Source of the DNA: Gammaproteobacteria bacterium RBG_16_37_9
Lineage (GTDB): Bacteria > Pseudomonadota > Gammaproteobacteria > UBA9339
Length of the DNA stretch: 5,034 nucleotides
Direction: 5' to 3'
NCBI GenBank assembly: GCA_001801345.1
Contig: MGXJ01000015.1
Location: 11,684-16,717 of the forward strand
Below the pieces are notes generated by a model that was not told the DNA's origin, made no database searches, and saw only the letters and a list, made by a program, of their open reading frames with translations. A program made the position numbers and the translations under genes. Below, in pieces: positions 1 through 5,034 of this stretch; position 1 is the first letter of the stretch; the number at the start of each line of letters is the position of its first letter.

Positions 1-540
1 GCGGCTCAACAAGACGAAGTTAATAGAGCATTAGCTAGACTGGATCCAGCTAATCGTTTAACTGGTGCAGAATTAGATGCTATAGACGGCCAGGTAGCAG
101 GTCATGAAGGATTAATTCCTGCTGCGTTAGCAGCATTAGCAGCAAGACAAGCTACTCTAGAAGGTCGTTATGAAGCAATTACTGTTGATCCTGATTTTGT
201 TCGATTACAAGCGGCTCAACAAGACGAAGTTAATAGAGCATTAGCTAGACTGGATCCAGCTAATCGTTTAACTGGTGCAGAATTAGATGCTATAGACGGC
301 CAGGTAGCAGGTCATGAAGGATTAATTCCTGCTGCGTTAGCAGCATTAGCAGCAAGACAAGCTACTCTAGAAGGTCGTTATGAAGCAATTACTGTTGATC
401 CTGATTTTGTTCGATTACAAGCGGCTCAACAAGACGAAGTTAATAGAGCATTAGCTAGGCTGGATCCAGCTAATCGTTTAACTGGCGCAGAATTAGATGC
501 TATAGACGGCCAGGTAGCAGGTCATGAAGCATTAATCCCT
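1..540 (+). repeat. 210-bp in-frame tandem repeat, 2 identical copies plus 120 bp of a third
   Basis: Copies run 1-210, 211-420 and 421-540, each beginning GCGGCTCAACAAGACGAAGT. The first two are identical at every base. The third stops matching after 540 and has four substitutions, at 459, 486, 530 and 537; three are synonymous and one changes Gly to Ala. The unit is an exact multiple of three, so copy number can change without breaking the frame. Identity at synonymous sites points to recent duplication or ongoing homogenisation (inference). The more diverged copy next to the unique tail is typical of an array edge. The window opens exactly at a unit boundary, so more copies probably lie to the left. 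Confidence 0.97.
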
Positions 541-942
541 GTAAAACTAGCAGATTTCGCAGCATCCTATATAGATAAGATATTAGAAAAACAAAGGATG
601 GCTTTATTAACATTACCTGGATTTGACATATCATACTCTGGAGTCGCAGCATCAGTGCGCGATGAATATAGGCAGCCGATAAAAAATGCAATAACAATTG
701 CAAAAAAGGCAGCAGAAAGAATTCGACTTTTGCCTGGTGTCAGCCTTCAACCATTTCAACCCAAGGCTCGAGATAATAATGTAGAAGAAGCGAAAGAAGC
801 TGCAAAAGCAGCAAGAGATGCCATAGATGCAGCGTATAAAGCATTTCCATTTATAAAAATAGAAAAACGGCAAGCGCCAGTCCAGCCACAAGGATGGATG
901 GGTAGGTTCCGTGAAAAATTATCACGGATTCTTACAAGTTAA
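1..942 (+). CDS. Tandem-repeat protein, C-terminal part (5' end outside window)
   Basis: Frame 1 is open from the first base to TAA at 940-942, giving 313 residues with no start in view, so the gene begins further left. Residues 1-70 and 71-140 are identical repeats; residues 141-180 are a partial third copy with one change (Gly to Ala at repeat position 37). Each unit is about 23% Ala, rich in Leu, Arg and acidic residues, and has no Lys, Ser, Met, Cys or Trp. It is probably helical, broken by Asp-Pro at unit positions 15-16 and 63-64. Residues 181-313 are unique and basic, with an Ala/Lys/Glu helix-like stretch (VEEAKEAAKAARDAIDAAYK) and a basic end (GRFREKLSRILTS). I see no membrane segment. 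I do not recognise the family. Repeat architecture of this sort occurs in secreted effectors and surface proteins of host-associated bacteria, but no secretion signal can be shown here. The internal ATG at 598 is not the start, because the frame and repeats continue upstream. The gene ends 10 bp from the convergent phosphoribosyltransferase gene. Confidence 0.85.
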   Translation, partial: AAQQDEVNRALARLDPANRLTGAELDAIDGQVAGHEGLIPAALAALAARQATLEGRYEAITVDPDFVRLQAAQQDEVNRALARLDPANRLTGAELDAIDGQVAGHEGLIPAALAALAARQATLEGRYEAITVDPDFVRLQAAQQDEVNRALARLDPANRLTGAELDAIDGQVAGHEALIPVKLADFAASYIDKILEKQRMALLTLPGFDISYSGVAASVRDEYRQPIKNAITIAKKAAERIRLLPGVSLQPFQPKARDNNVEEAKEAAKAARDAIDAAYKAFPFIKIEKRQAPVQPQGWMGRFREKLSRILTS

Positions 943-952
943 AATACTAAAT

Positions 953-1597
953 TTACACCTTACTCAACAGCCGTATTACCTCATCATCTGTCGTTTGTTC
1001 AAAACTCTGATACCATTGACCAACCGCGTAAAACATTTTGGGCATACTTAGACTAATTACTTCATCTGCCTCTTGTCGAAGCAGCTCCATAGAATCATGG
1101 GCACACACGCCACATGCAAATACAATTTTTTTGGGCTGCGTTTTACGCACTGATCGAATTGCGACCAAAGCTGTTTGACCAGTTGCAACGCCATCATCAA
1201 CAATAATCACTACTTTATCTTTAAGATCAAGTAATGGTTTATTGCCTCGATAAAGCTTAATTCTGCGCTCCATCTCTTTTTTTTCACGTGCAACTAAAGT
1301 TTCTATTTCAGTTTTACTAATATCAAGAGAAGAAATTGCTTCATCATTAAAAACACGAATGTCTCCTGGAGCAATTGCACCAATTGCATATTCGGGTTGT
1401 GATGGCGCGCCAATTTTTCTTGAAACTATAACATCAAGCGGAGCTTTTAGTGCTTGGGCAATTTCATATGCGACCACCACCCCACCGCGTGGCATAGCTA
1501 ATATAATAGGCTTTTCTGCAGTATAGCTCTTTAGCAATTCAGCTAATTTCTGCCCTGCTTCTTTTCGATCCCTAAAAATAATTTCTGAGGTATTCAT
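953..1597 (-). CDS. Phosphoribosyltransferase-family protein (COG1926 type)
   Basis: This 214-residue protein of the type I phosphoribosyltransferase fold has the PRPP-binding signature VVIIVDDGVATGQT at residues 129-142, with the acidic pair Asp134-Asp135. Residues 31-45 (IILAMPRGGVVVAYE) and 60-74 (RKIGAPSQPEYAIGA) match the conserved blocks of the predicted phosphoribosyltransferase group COG1926. Family members are predicted soluble cytoplasmic enzymes that bind PRPP; their substrate is generally unknown, so a specific reaction should not be assigned. The length fits the family and no key motif is missing. The start at ATG 1597 is chosen because an in-frame TGA lies just upstream, at 1618-1616 on the minus strand. 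No good ribosome-binding site sits directly before that ATG; a strong AAGGAGG lies about 25 nt further up. The gene diverges from the DUF4160/DUF2442 pair and converges with the repeat-protein gene, so it appears to be transcribed alone. Confidence 0.9.
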   Translation of the reverse strand: MNTSEIIFRDRKEAGQKLAELLKSYTAEKPIILAMPRGGVVVAYEIAQALKAPLDVIVSRKIGAPSQPEYAIGAIAPGDIRVFNDEAISSLDISKTEIETLVAREKKEMERRIKLYRGNKPLLDLKDKVVIIVDDGVATGQTALVAIRSVRKTQPKKIVFACGVCAHDSMELLRQEADEVISLSMPKMFYAVGQWYQSFEQTTDDEVIRLLSKV

Positions 1598-1607
1598 GTT
1601 CTTAATA

Positions 1608-1629
1608 TTACACTTTCATAAACCTCCTT
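1608..1629 (-). promoter_or_regulatory. Strong Shine-Dalgarno with a 3-codon leader minigene before the phosphoribosyltransferase
   Basis: Read on the minus strand, AAGGAGG (1629-1623) is followed after 3 nt by ATG AAA GTG TAA (1619-1608), a possible Met-Lys-Val minigene. The phosphoribosyltransferase ATG follows 10 nt after that stop, in a different frame. The AAGGAGG lies 25 nt from the annotated start, too far for direct use. The 3-nt spacing to the minigene ATG is itself tight, so translation of the minigene is uncertain. It may be a leader that couples or limits downstream initiation, or a relic of an older start. Confidence 0.3.
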
Positions 1630-1656
1630 GAAACTCTTTTCTCAGTGTACTATACT
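1628..1656 (+). promoter_or_regulatory. Sigma70-type promoter for the DUF4160/DUF2442 pair
   Basis: TTGAAA at 1628-1633 (5 of 6 with TTGACA) and TATACT at 1651-1656 (5 of 6 with TATAAT) are separated by exactly 17 bp, the optimal spacing. Transcription would begin near 1662-1665, leaving a leader of about 28 nt before the DUF4160 domain. The -35 box covers the only upstream in-frame TTG that gene finders could use as its start. A weaker -10-like TATAGT lies on the minus strand at 1654-1649, so the region may be divergent, but I see no matching -35 for it. Confidence 0.7.
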
Positions 1657-1951
1657 AAACGTAAGTTTTGAGAAAAAAGGATCATCAACAGTACCAACAA
1701 TTAGCTCGTTTTACGGAATATTGATTCAAATGTTTTGGGACGATCATGCTCCACCACATTTCCATGTGGTGTATGCAGAGTATAAGGCACTGATTGATAT
1801 TAAAACACTTGCTGTGATAAGAGGATCTATACCCAACAGAGCATTAGTATTAGTATCGGAATGGGCATTAGAACATCGAGAAGAATTACTTGAGGATTGG
1901 AAATTATGCGAACAGAAACAAGCACCGAAAAAAATATCACCCATGCAATAA
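1628..1951 (+). CDS. DUF4160 domain protein; start codon uncertain (domain begins at 1691)
   Basis: The frame 1628-1951 contains a full DUF4160-like domain from 1691 on: PTISSFYGILIQMFWDDHAPPHFHVVYAEYKALI followed by a helical C-terminal half (RALVLVSEWALEHREELLEDW). The aromatic/acidic block FWDDHAPPHFHV is the family hallmark. Family members are usually 80-90 residues; counting from 1691 gives 86. The only canonical start upstream in frame is TTG 1628, which adds 21 unrelated residues, lacks a ribosome-binding site and lies inside the apparent promoter -35 box. At 1691, where the family has ATG, this sequence has GTA, with a well-placed AAGGA. The coordinates give the open frame; the real protein may start at 1691 by non-standard initiation, at ATG 1730 (losing the first conserved block), or not be made well. 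It overlaps the next gene by 46 bp. Biochemical function is unknown. Confidence 0.75.
   Translation: MKLFSQCTILNVSFEKKGSSTVPTISSFYGILIQMFWDDHAPPHFHVVYAEYKALIDIKTLAVIRGSIPNRALVLVSEWALEHREELLEDWKLCEQKQAPKKISPMQ
1677..1681 (+). promoter_or_regulatory. Ribosome-binding site AAGGA preceding the DUF4160 domain
   Basis: AAGGA, at the end of an A-run, lies 9 nt before the codon at 1691 where DUF4160 proteins normally begin (MPTIS...). That codon is GTA here. The placement supports translation having been designed to start at 1691, not at TTG 1628. Confidence 0.5.
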
Positions 1952-2223
1952 CATGCAACGTTCCTTGGCATGTAACCAAGGTCAAACCACTCGAAGATTA
2001 TAAGCTTGAAGTGGAATTTATTGATGGCACACATGGATTTGTTAAGATGGAACATCGAGTTATGAGTTCCGAAGCAGGGGTGTTTGCAAAACTTATGGAT
2101 ATCAATACATTCAATCAGGCCCACATTGAATATGGCGCGGTTACTTGGCCAAACGAAATTGATCTAGCCCCTGATGCAATGTACGACGAAATCAAACTCA
2201 ATGGTGTGTGGATTTTGAAATAA
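1906..2223 (+). CDS. DUF2442 domain protein
   Basis: This 105-residue protein has a DUF2442 core from about residue 21 to the end: WHVTKVKPLEDYKLEVEF, then GVFAKLMDINTFNQAHIEYG, then the family's characteristic TWPNEIDLAPDAMYDEIK near the C-terminus. A 20-residue polar N-terminal extension precedes the core. ATG 1906 is preferred over TTG 1897 because GAGG at 1892-1895 lies 10 nt before it and no other ATG precedes the domain. The gene starts inside the DUF4160 gene (46-bp overlap), so the two are co-transcribed and probably translationally coupled. DUF4160 and DUF2442 genes are often neighbours in bacteria, and the two-small-gene layout resembles a toxin-antitoxin operon. No activity follows from the sequence, so that role is inference. 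The gene ends 100 bp before the convergent alr stop. Confidence 0.88.
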   Translation: MRTETSTEKNITHAITCNVPWHVTKVKPLEDYKLEVEFIDGTHGFVKMEHRVMSSEAGVFAKLMDINTFNQAHIEYGAVTWPNEIDLAPDAMYDEIKLNGVWILK

Positions 2224-2323
2224 AGGTCTCCCGTATTTACGCTAAATATTTAGAAACTAAATTACTGTGTTTGTTTGTCCTGGAACTTTGATAGAAATAG
2301 TAAAACAATCGCCCTGAAACAAA

Positions 2324-3424
2324 CTACATCTTCAAATCTAAACTACGCTGATAAAATTTATAACAAACTCTCGATGTTAAACGACAAAATAATTCATATT
2401 GAAACTCGCCAGAACATTTTGCTACTTCTTCTACCGGCAAACCCTTGCCCCATAAAATTACTTTCGAGCCAACTCTAGCATCTGGTATATGACGCAAATC
2501 AACACCAATCATATCCATTGCTACCCGACCCACTAATTGTGTTCGTATACCATCAACTAAAACTGGCGCGCTTTGGGTATTACGCGGATAACCGTCTCCA
2601 TAACCAATTGAAACAGTGCCAATGCGCATTTTTTCTGGGCATTTAAATATGCTGCCATAACCAACAGCTTCACCTTGGGCAAGTTCGTGAATAGTTATAA
2701 TACGTGATGAAAGTGTCATTACTGGTTCCAAACCCAATTCTAAACCAGTGCCACTTTTAAAAGGAACAGCGCCGTATAATAAAATTCCTGGCCTTATCCA
2801 GGTTGTGCGTGTTTTTGGATAGTTTAAAATTGCTGAAGAATTAGCAAGACACAAGTCTCCTTCTAAACCAGCTATTGCTTGCTCAAAACGAGAAATTTGT
2901 TCAGCGGTTTTATTATTTGCAACATCATCTGCATCTGAAAAATGAGTCATAAAACGCAAAGGTTTTTGAATCATCTTATGCAACATTAATCTTTGATAAG
3001 CTTGTGATACTTGATGTGGTTGAAAACCTAAACGATGCATCCCGGTATCAATTTTAAACCACACTGACAAAACACGTGATAATTTACTCTGTTCTAAAAT
3101 TTCGATCTGTTCAAAATTATGAACGACGCATTCAAAACCAAAATCATCTACTACTTGCAACTCTTCGGCATCAAAAAAACCAGTCAAAATAACAATAGGT
3201 TTTTTTATACCAGCTTTATTAAGCTGCAAAGCCTCTTTCAAAAACATCACACCAAAAGCGCCAACTTCTTGCTCAATACTCTTTGCAACTTCAACCGCAC
3301 CATGACCATAAGCATTACACTTTATCATAGCCAAAACTTTACTCTCAGGCGAAGTTGCTTTGATTTTACGCAGGTTATTACTTAGAGCTTCTAGATCAAT
3401 ATGAGCAATTGTTGAGTCAAACAT
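2324..3424 (-). CDS. alr: Alanine racemase
   Basis: Alr interconverts L- and D-alanine using pyridoxal phosphate and supplies D-alanine for peptidoglycan in the cytoplasm. The 366 residues match family length. The N-terminal TIM-barrel domain starts with IAHIDLEALSNNLRKI and carries the PLP lysine in MIKCNAYGHGAVEVAKSI (Lys35). DTGMHRLGF (127-134) holds the conserved active-site Arg131. The C-terminal beta domain holds the catalytic Tyr256 in GEAVGYGSIF, the SIGYGDGYPR block (272-281) and the substrate-loop RVAMDMIGVDL (300-310). All expected catalytic residues are present, so the enzyme should be active. One mild oddity is Cys36 straight after the PLP lysine, where Ala is usual. ATG 3424 gives a normal N-terminus, though no clear ribosome-binding site precedes it. 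It lies 197 bp downstream of dnaB on the same strand, an order known in Gammaproteobacteria. The gap contains two hairpin elements that may decouple the genes. Confidence 0.97.
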   Translation of the reverse strand: MFDSTIAHIDLEALSNNLRKIKATSPESKVLAMIKCNAYGHGAVEVAKSIEQEVGAFGVMFLKEALQLNKAGIKKPIVILTGFFDAEELQVVDDFGFECVVHNFEQIEILEQSKLSRVLSVWFKIDTGMHRLGFQPHQVSQAYQRLMLHKMIQKPLRFMTHFSDADDVANNKTAEQISRFEQAIAGLEGDLCLANSSAILNYPKTRTTWIRPGILLYGAVPFKSGTGLELGLEPVMTLSSRIITIHELAQGEAVGYGSIFKCPEKMRIGTVSIGYGDGYPRNTQSAPVLVDGIRTQLVGRVAMDMIGVDLRHIPDARVGSKVILWGKGLPVEEVAKCSGEFQYELFCRLTSRVCYKFYQRSLDLKM

Positions 3425-3455
3425 ACTGGAGTTGTCCCATTAAAATAATATTAAT

Positions 3456-3467
3456 CTACCGCGGTAG
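3456..3467. repeat. 12-bp perfect palindrome CTACCGCGGTAG
   Basis: CTACCGCGGTAG is its own reverse complement and is GC-rich within AT-rich spacer. It lies 32 bp upstream of the alr ATG and overlaps the foot of the adjacent hairpin at 3463. It could be a dyad protein-binding site, or the end of the palindromic element next to it. Sequence alone does not decide. Confidence 0.6.
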
Positions 3468-3518
3468 CCGCAGACCCCGTTTAGAAACATAACGGGGTAA
3501 ACTTTAGTCTGCGCTGCC
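3463..3518. repeat. 56-nt imperfect hairpin element in the dnaB-alr spacer
   Basis: GGTAGC (3463-3468) pairs with GCTGCC (3513-3518) with one G-T pair. After a bulged C, GCAGAC (3470-3475) pairs with GTCTGC (3507-3512). CCCGTT (3476-3481) pairs with AACGGG (3491-3496) around a 9-nt loop, with a 10-nt bulge on one side; the inner stem can instead be extended to 8 bp (3474-3481 with 3491-3498). The arms are GC-rich compared with the surroundings. On the minus strand the stem is followed by the CCGCGG palindrome and then AT-rich sequence with no clean T-run, so it is a poor intrinsic terminator. A dispersed palindromic (REP-like) repeat or a structured leader in the alr mRNA are the main alternatives. 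Confidence 0.6.
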
Positions 3519-3534
3519 CGAAACGCAAGCTATA

Positions 3535-3623
3535 AGGTAAGGTGTCAAGTCCCGACAATCAACAATGTTAATGGCCTCTAGATTAATAGTCATTGTCGAT
3601 TGTCGGGACTTGACACCTTACCT
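3535..3623. repeat. 89-nt palindromic element with 26-bp perfect inverted arms, overlapping the dnaB stop codon
   Basis: The left arm 3535-3560 (begins AGGTAAGGTGTCAAGTCCC) is the exact reverse complement of the right arm 3598-3623. After one mismatch (3561 against 3597), six more pairs (3562-3567 with 3591-3596) follow, giving a 33-bp stem around a 23-nt loop. Inside the loop TTAAT (3568-3572) and ATTAA (3582-3586) can also pair. The right arm provides the A and G of the dnaB TAG stop. No T-run follows on the minus strand, and no transposase gene is present. The size and perfect arms fit a MITE or REP-type mobile palindrome, probably mobilised in trans (inference). TA flanks both sides if the element is taken as 3535-3622, which is too short to claim as a target duplication. 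Confidence 0.8.
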
Positions 3624-5016
3624 ACGCTGGATAATTAGACGCCGCAAAGCTTTCAAAACGGGTGTATTGTCCTAAGAAAGTTAATCTAACTTTGCCAATA
3701 GGACCATTACGCTGTTTGGCGATAATAATTTCCGCTATTCCTTTATCAGGACTTTCTTCATGATAAACTTCATCCCGATAAATAAATAAAATTACATCTG
3801 CGTCTTGTTCAATTGCTCCTGACTCTCGCAAATCTGACATTTGTGGACGCTTATCTGTGCGTTGCTCCAAACTACGATTTAGCTGAGATAAAGCAAGAAC
3901 TGGCACGTTTAGCTCTTTTGCTAGTGCTTTTAATGTTCGCGAAATTTCAGTAATTTCTGATACTCGTCCCTCTTTAAAACCAGGAATCTGCATCAACTGT
4001 AAATAATCAATGACAATTAAACCAATATCTTTATTCATCCTAGTTATACGCCGCGCACGTGCACGAAGTTCAGCAGGACTCATCGATGGTGTATCGTCTA
4101 TATACAAAGTCGCTTCAGAAAGCATGCTCACGGCTGAAGTCAAACGCGGCCAATCTTCATCATGTAATTTACCGGTGCGAATTTTGTGTTGATCGATGTG
4201 ACCTAAAGAAGACATCATGCGCATAGCTAAAGACTCACCTGGCATTTCCATACTAAATACTAAAACCGGTTTTTTGCTTTTAATTGCTGCATGTTCCACA
4301 ATGTTCATGGCCAAAGTGGTTTTACCCATAGACGGCCTACCAGCAACAATAACCAAATCACCTTTTTGCAAGCCTGAAGTCATCTCATCTAAATCAGAAA
4401 AACCAGTAGAGATTCCTGTGATAGTTTCTTCTGAATGATACAAAACATCGATGCGCTCTGTTGTTTTAGCAAGGAGAGTGCTGATGTCAATCGGTCCTTG
4501 TCCACGCGATCGCTGCTCGGCAATTTTGAAAATTTTACTTTCTGCTTGGTCAAGAATTTCTTTAGTTTCTCGACCTTCTGGGTTAAAAGCAACGTCAGCA
4601 ATGTCTCCAGAAACCTCTATCAACTGGCGCAATACCGAACGCTCTCTAACTATTTCAGCATAAGCAGCGATGTTGGCTACAGTCGGAGTATTATTTGCAA
4701 GCTCAAATAGATAAATTTCACCGCCAGCGTTTTCCAGTTCGCCAATTGTCTTCAATGATTCTGTCAAGGTCAAAACATCAAATGGTTGATTACGCCGACC
4801 CAACCCTTCCATAACACGAAAAATCAACTTGTGATTTGGACGATAAAAATCATCTTCTCTGATTAAATCTACTACTTTATCCCAAGCGATATTATCTAAC
4901 ATAAGACCGCCTAATACGGATTGCTCGGCCTCAATTGAGTGAGGAGGGACCTTAAGCTCTTCAGTCTTACTATCTTTCGTTTTAGCTTTAGTATTTGTTT
5001 TTTTTTCGCGGGACAT
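3622..5016 (-). CDS. dnaB: Replicative DNA helicase DnaB
   Basis: DnaB is the hexameric ATP-driven 5'-3' helicase that unwinds DNA at the replication fork and recruits primase. The 464 residues match family length. The N-terminal helical domain opens with PPHSIEAEQSVLGGLMLD (24-41). The RecA-like C-terminal domain has Walker A GRPSMGKTT (226-234), the glutamate of FSMEMP (Glu257), Walker B LIVIDYLQLM (333-342, Asp337), ALSQLNRSLE (375-384), the DLRESGAIEQDADVI block (395-409) and KQRNGPIG (434-441), which carries the likely arginine finger. No intein or other insertion interrupts it. Residues 1-22 form a Lys/Thr-rich tail before the conserved domain; ATG 5016 is the only Met before it. GAGTG lies 6 nt upstream as a weak ribosome-binding site. 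The C-terminus (YTRFESFAASNYPA) looks near normal. The TAG stop uses two bases of the palindromic element that follows. alr lies downstream on the same strand. Confidence 0.98.
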   Translation of the reverse strand: MSREKKTNTKAKTKDSKTEELKVPPHSIEAEQSVLGGLMLDNIAWDKVVDLIREDDFYRPNHKLIFRVMEGLGRRNQPFDVLTLTESLKTIGELENAGGEIYLFELANNTPTVANIAAYAEIVRERSVLRQLIEVSGDIADVAFNPEGRETKEILDQAESKIFKIAEQRSRGQGPIDISTLLAKTTERIDVLYHSEETITGISTGFSDLDEMTSGLQKGDLVIVAGRPSMGKTTLAMNIVEHAAIKSKKPVLVFSMEMPGESLAMRMMSSLGHIDQHKIRTGKLHDEDWPRLTSAVSMLSEATLYIDDTPSMSPAELRARARRITRMNKDIGLIVIDYLQLMQIPGFKEGRVSEITEISRTLKALAKELNVPVLALSQLNRSLEQRTDKRPQMSDLRESGAIEQDADVILFIYRDEVYHEESPDKGIAEIIIAKQRNGPIGKVRLTFLGQYTRFESFAASNYPA

Positions 5017-5034
5017 AGGGCACTCGAGAAACGG

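Noticed and set aside
1..540. CRISPR array
   Set aside because: The 210-bp units are contiguous, coding and in frame, with no unique spacers.
908..928. Hairpin TCCGTGA / TCACGGA as a terminator for the two convergent genes
   Set aside because: It lies inside the coding end of the repeat protein, has only 7 bp and a 7-nt loop, and no T-run follows on either strand.
598..942. A 114-residue gene starting at ATG 598
   Set aside because: The same frame is open through the repeats to position 1; this Met is internal to the repeat protein.
1744..2124. Minus-strand 126-residue frame over the DUF4160/DUF2442 genes
   Set aside because: Cys/His-rich antisense translation with no family resemblance, while the plus strand encodes two recognisable domains.
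2224..2323. Terminator or promoter between the DUF2442 gene and alr
   Set aside because: Only a weak AT palindrome (CTAAATATTTAG, 2242-2253) is visible, with no GC stem and no T-run. Nothing can be supported in this 100-bp convergent gap.
2275..2478. Rightward open frame overlapping the end of alr
   Set aside because: It is antisense to the alr C-terminus, with no recognisable protein and no ribosome-binding site. The same applies to frames antisense to dnaB at 4010-4192, 4217-4438, 4435-4710 and 4451-4663.
3119..3385. Rightward open frame of 88 residues antisense to alr
   Set aside because: Low-complexity translation opposite a fully conserved alr domain; a chance frame.
3456..3520. A tRNA-like or other known RNA gene
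   Set aside because: The hairpin does not fold as a cloverleaf, has no T-loop or acceptor stem, and matches no RNA family that I recognise.
3543..3615. Consensus -35 TTGACA in each arm of the large palindrome (3548-3543 on minus, 3610-3615 on plus)
   Set aside because: No -10 box lies at 16-18 bp on either strand; the hexamers simply follow from the arm sequence.

Overview
The window looks like a piece of an AT-rich gammaproteobacterial chromosome. The main taxonomic clue is the right half, where dnaB (replicative helicase) is followed in the same direction by alr (alanine racemase), an order known from Gammaproteobacteria. Both proteins are well conserved and complete. The left end carries a long tandem-repeat protein of a kind often seen in host-associated bacteria such as Legionellales. 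That narrower placement is only a guess.

Layout, left to right. Positions 1-942 (+) are the 3' end of an open frame that enters from outside the window. It has two identical 210-bp (70-residue) repeats, a partial third repeat, and a unique basic, lysine-rich tail. Only 10 bp away, on the opposite strand, ends a COG1926-type phosphoribosyltransferase (953-1597, -). Next comes a divergent promoter region (about 1598-1690). A near-consensus sigma70-type promoter there drives a rightward pair of small overlapping genes, a DUF4160-family protein (ORF 1628-1951) and a DUF2442-family protein (1906-2223). The expected start position of the DUF4160 gene holds GTA instead of ATG, although a good ribosome-binding site lies in front of it. 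The pair converges on alr (2324-3424, -).

The dnaB-alr gap (3425-3621) is not plain spacer. It holds a 12-bp perfect palindrome, a 56-nt imperfect hairpin, and an 89-nt element with 26-bp perfect inverted arms (33 bp of stem with one mismatch). The outer edge of the large element supplies the last two bases of the dnaB stop codon. Neither hairpin is followed by a T-run, so they look more like inserted palindromic elements than ordinary terminators. dnaB fills 3622-5016 (-), with only 18 bp of upstream sequence in view.

DnaB (fork helicase) and Alr (D-alanine for peptidoglycan) are housekeeping genes. The phosphoribosyltransferase and the DUF4160/DUF2442 pair have no assigned role. The parts that best merit a second look are the repeat protein, the DUF pair with its abnormal start, and the two hairpin elements between dnaB and alr. 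I see no RNA gene, CRISPR array, transposase gene or replication origin, and no stretch longer than 300 bp lacks a gene.
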